From Amycolatopsis sp. FBCC-B4732 (lineage in GTDB: Bacteria > Actinomycetota > Actinomycetes > Mycobacteriales > Pseudonocardiaceae), in assembly GCF_023008405.1 (NCBI RefSeq), contig NZ_CP095376.1, positions 8,970,501 to 9,034,500 on the forward strand: a stretch of 64,000 nt of DNA, read 5' to 3'. Below the pieces are notes generated by a model. The model had not been told where the DNA came from and made no database searches. It worked only from the letters and a program-made list of their open reading frames with translations. Below, piece by piece: positions 62,545 to 64,000 of the stretch (position 1 is the stretch's first letter; each line of letters begins with the position of its first letter). The translations under genes and the position numbers were made by a program.

Positions 62545-62577
62545 AAAGCCCGGTCCGCTTCGGCGGGCCGGGCTTTT
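62545..62577 (+). terminator. Intrinsic terminator of groEL
   Basis: AAAGCCCGGTCCGC (62545-62558) and GCGGGCCGGGCTTT (62563-62576) with a TTCG tetraloop and a short T-run. The 14-bp stem has one G-T wobble. It ends 2 bp before the convergent gene's stop. Confidence 0.9.
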
Positions 62578-62578
62578 C

Positions 62579-62902
62579 TCATGGCTTGGTGAAGAACCAG
62601 ATGGCGTAGGCACCCAAGATGACGACGCCGAGCGCGAGCACGCCGAGGCCCCCGAGCCAGGCGGTGCTCGCTTCTTCCGCTTCCAGCGCGACGACGATCG
62701 CGCCGATCCCGGTCAGCAGGATCCAGATCGCCAGCCCGGCGGCGGTGTAGAGCACGGTCTTGGTGACCGTCGTGCTGCCGGTGTCGTTGAACGCGAGTGC
62801 GAAGAACGCGGCGAAGGCGGTCAGTCCCAGCCCGGCGAGCAGGTACAGCCCACCGAGGATCCCGACGACGACCTTCGCGGCCGTTCTGCTCCCTTGATCC
62901 AC
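62579..62902 (-). CDS. Small three-TM membrane protein
   Basis: 107 aa with TM helices at about 12-36 (VVGILGGLYLLAGLGLTAFAAFFAL), 50-70 and 82-103. GTG 62902. No family recognised. Convergent with groEL. Confidence 0.6.
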   Translation of the reverse strand: MDQGSRTAAKVVVGILGGLYLLAGLGLTAFAAFFALAFNDTGSTTVTKTVLYTAAGLAIWILLTGIGAIVVALEAEEASTAWLGGLGVLALGVVILGAYAIWFFTKP

Positions 62903-63030
62903 GAGCGCGAACCCTAACCCCTCGAACGGGATTCGCGCGGGCCTTTTGCGCTGCTCGGCTTACGGTGCTCGGCCGAACAGCGCACCCCCGGCGGGCCCCG
63001 GTTCCCCCTGCGAACCGGCGCCCGCCACGA

Positions 63031-63243
63031 TCAGGAGTCCTCTTCCGGCGTCAGGATGGCGGCGGCGACGTAGATCGGGATCGCGATGCCGACCGACAGG
63101 AACACGGCGGCGACCAGGCCGATGCGCAGGACGTTGGCGTCGATGCCGAGGTAGGTGGACCAGCCACCGCAGACGCCCGTGAGCATCTTGTCGGAGCGGC
63201 TGCGGCGGAGCTTCTTGGCGGGGGTGTACACGCTGTTCGTCAT
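63031..63243 (-). CDS. PspC-domain protein
   Basis: 70-aa protein with the PspC signature KLRRSRSDKMLTGVCGGWSTYLGIDANVLRIGLVAAVFLSVGIAIPIYVAAAIL: the VCGG turn and one TM hairpin. PspC proteins are membrane stress sensors; here it is a stand-alone single domain. ATG 63243. The preceding gap 62903-63030 holds nothing recognisable. Confidence 0.9.
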   Translation of the reverse strand: MTNSVYTPAKKLRRSRSDKMLTGVCGGWSTYLGIDANVLRIGLVAAVFLSVGIAIPIYVAAAILTPEEDS

Positions 63244-63329
63244 GGCTCAATACTGGCTTCCGGGCCACCCTGACCACATCAGGAACGGCCCGGACCCCGA
63301 CCCTGAACTTCGCCCTCGGGGAAAACCAG

Positions 63330-63841
63330 GTGCTCACCGGGGTGCGTTTTCCGGCCGTGCAGCACGACACCCCGGAGTTCGCCGGTCAGGACGACCGCGA
63401 CGAGAGGGGCCCGTGCGCGGAACCGGCCGAGTACGTCAGCGGGGGTGTCCGGTCGGGGTCCGGTGATCTGGACCTGATCGGCTACTCGCTGCGCAAGTGG
63501 ATGCGCCTGGCCCGCACCGGGAATCTGCGCGCGAACGCCGCGAGGATCGTGTCCCGCCTGGCGGGGCCGAGGTTCGCGGGCTACCTGCGGACCCGATCGC
63601 CGAACCCTGGCTGACCTGGCTGCGCGACCTGCGGCGCGGCAAGCACACCCCGGACGAGGCCATGGCGGCCGCCGCCGAGCTGGAGGATCGGCTCGACCGG
63701 CTGGCGCGGGGTGCGTCGCCGCTGCCGGAGCAGCCCGATCGCGAGTGGGCCGACCGGTGGCTCGTGCGGGCCTACGACAGCGCGCGCACCCGGGCCAGGC
63801 GGGCTTCCCACGCGGCCTGGACGTCGGCGGGGGCCGGGTAG
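63330..63841 (+). pseudogene. Nucleotidyltransferase-family pseudogene
   Basis: Fragments of one protein in two frames: VLTGVRFPAVQHDTPEFAGQDDRDERGPCAEPAEYV then GDLDLIGYSLRKWMRLARTGN, LRANAARIVSRLAGPRFAGYLRT (frame 1), and after about 63600 EPWLTWLRDLRRGKHTPDEAMAAAAELEDRLDRL ... REWADRWLVRAY (frame 2). Intact members of this DNA polymerase-beta-superfamily nucleotidyltransferase group are much longer, so several internal deletions are implied (between 63453 and 63457, 63515-63525, and near 63600). Confidence 0.65.
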
Positions 63842-64000
63842 GCGTCCGTGGGCTCCGGTGCCTGGCGCAGCACCGGCAGGAAACCGTCCACAGGGGACAG
63901 TGAGTCGGCGGAGACGTCCCCCGTCAGCAAGGAAATCGTGCCGAGTCCACAAGCGAATTCGAGTTCCGGGAGCGCGCCCGCCAGTGCGAGTCCCGCCGCC
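63772..64000 (-). CDS. menC: o-Succinylbenzoate synthase MenC-like, 3' part
   Basis: The minus strand is open from the right edge to TAG 63772-63774 and reads GLALAGALPELEFACGLGTISLLTGDVSADSLSPVDGFLPVLRQAPEP ... ALS-stop, 75 residues. ALPELEFACGLGTISLLTGDV is typical of the C-terminus of actinobacterial MenC (enolase superfamily, menaquinone synthesis). The rest lies outside the window. It overlaps the nucleotidyltransferase pseudogene by 70 bp. Confidence 0.7.
   Translation of the reverse strand, partial: AAGLALAGALPELEFACGLGTISLLTGDVSADSLSPVDGFLPVLRQAPEPTDAYPAPADVQAAWEARLARVRALS

Overview
The window reads as chromosomal DNA of a high-GC actinobacterium of the Pseudonocardiaceae, most like Amycolatopsis. 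This rests on very high GC with G/C-ending codons, many GTG starts, a mycothiol-type DinB/MDMPI protein, DasR/dre control of aminosugar genes, a complete ectABCD cluster, HrcA/CIRCE control of a lone groEL2-type chaperonin, and palindromic CACTTTC/GAAAGTG elements that recur between and inside genes. From memory of the M. tuberculosis map, the block from about 31 to 62.5 kb follows the order of Rv0414c-Rv0440 (thiE, thiO, thiS, thiG, thiD, thiC, def, a DUF3263 gene, virR, a two-domain AAA ATPase, pssA, psd, moeA2, groEL2). Lineage-specific genes are inserted into that backbone. No rRNA, tRNA, CRISPR array, integrase, transposase or prophage was seen.

Region by region. 0-5 kb: the end of a benzoate-CoA-ligase-type enzyme and a coupled amidohydrolase; a VOC protein; a MarR repressor divergent from a ring-cleaving-dioxygenase/esterase pair that looks like the MhqR/MhqO/MhqD quinone-response set; an M19 dipeptidase. 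5-12 kb: membrane and uncharacterised proteins (LapA-like, MDMPI-like, DUF4393, DUF445) and a 1009-aa patatin-like lipase. 12-15.2 kb: ectABCD for ectoine and 5-hydroxyectoine. 15.6-18.4 kb: an AfsR/SARP regulator carrying two repeat insertions. 18.8-24.4 kb: envelope proteins (MmpS-like, OmpA-like, DUF3159, a GDSL esterase) and an uncharacterised two-gene unit with a degenerate nucleotidyltransferase-like member. 24.5-27.4 kb: GlcNAc-type kinase, SIS-domain protein and DasR-type GntR regulator around a dre site. 27.4-31 kb: DHA2 exporter, threonine dehydratase, a membrane protein and a decayed tandem duplication next to thiE.

31-43.6 kb: two thiamine loci, each with its own TPP riboswitch (thiOSG with divergent thiE; thiC-thiD) plus a second thiD. 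Between them lie MarR and HxlR regulators, an NmrA-like oxidoreductase, a voltage-gated cation channel, a secreted PI-PLC-like protein, a quinone oxidoreductase/HxlR redox pair and a small-ORF/DUF6338 pair. 43.6-48.6 kb: a trypsin-like PDZ protease, a secreted glucoamylase, peptide deformylase, a DUF3263 protein and a VirR-like LytR_C protein. 48.6-58.7 kb: AAA ATPase, wrecked nitroreductase and TetR genes, psd-pssA phospholipid synthesis, ArsR regulator with a frameshifted MFS gene, moeA, and tandem AIM24 proteins. 58.7-64 kb: cold-shock protein, a Ser/Thr kinase with an HLD catalytic motif, groEL under two CIRCE elements, a PspC protein, a nucleotidyltransferase pseudogene and the 3' end of a menC-like gene at the right edge.

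The most unusual signals are a composite double palindrome that occurs both between genes and in frame inside the SARP regulator, a 93-bp inverted-repeat element at the 3' end of the same regulator gene, the coupled DUF6932-like two-gene unit, and a second dre-like site in front of thiD. No complete, obviously novel defence or biosynthetic system was identified.
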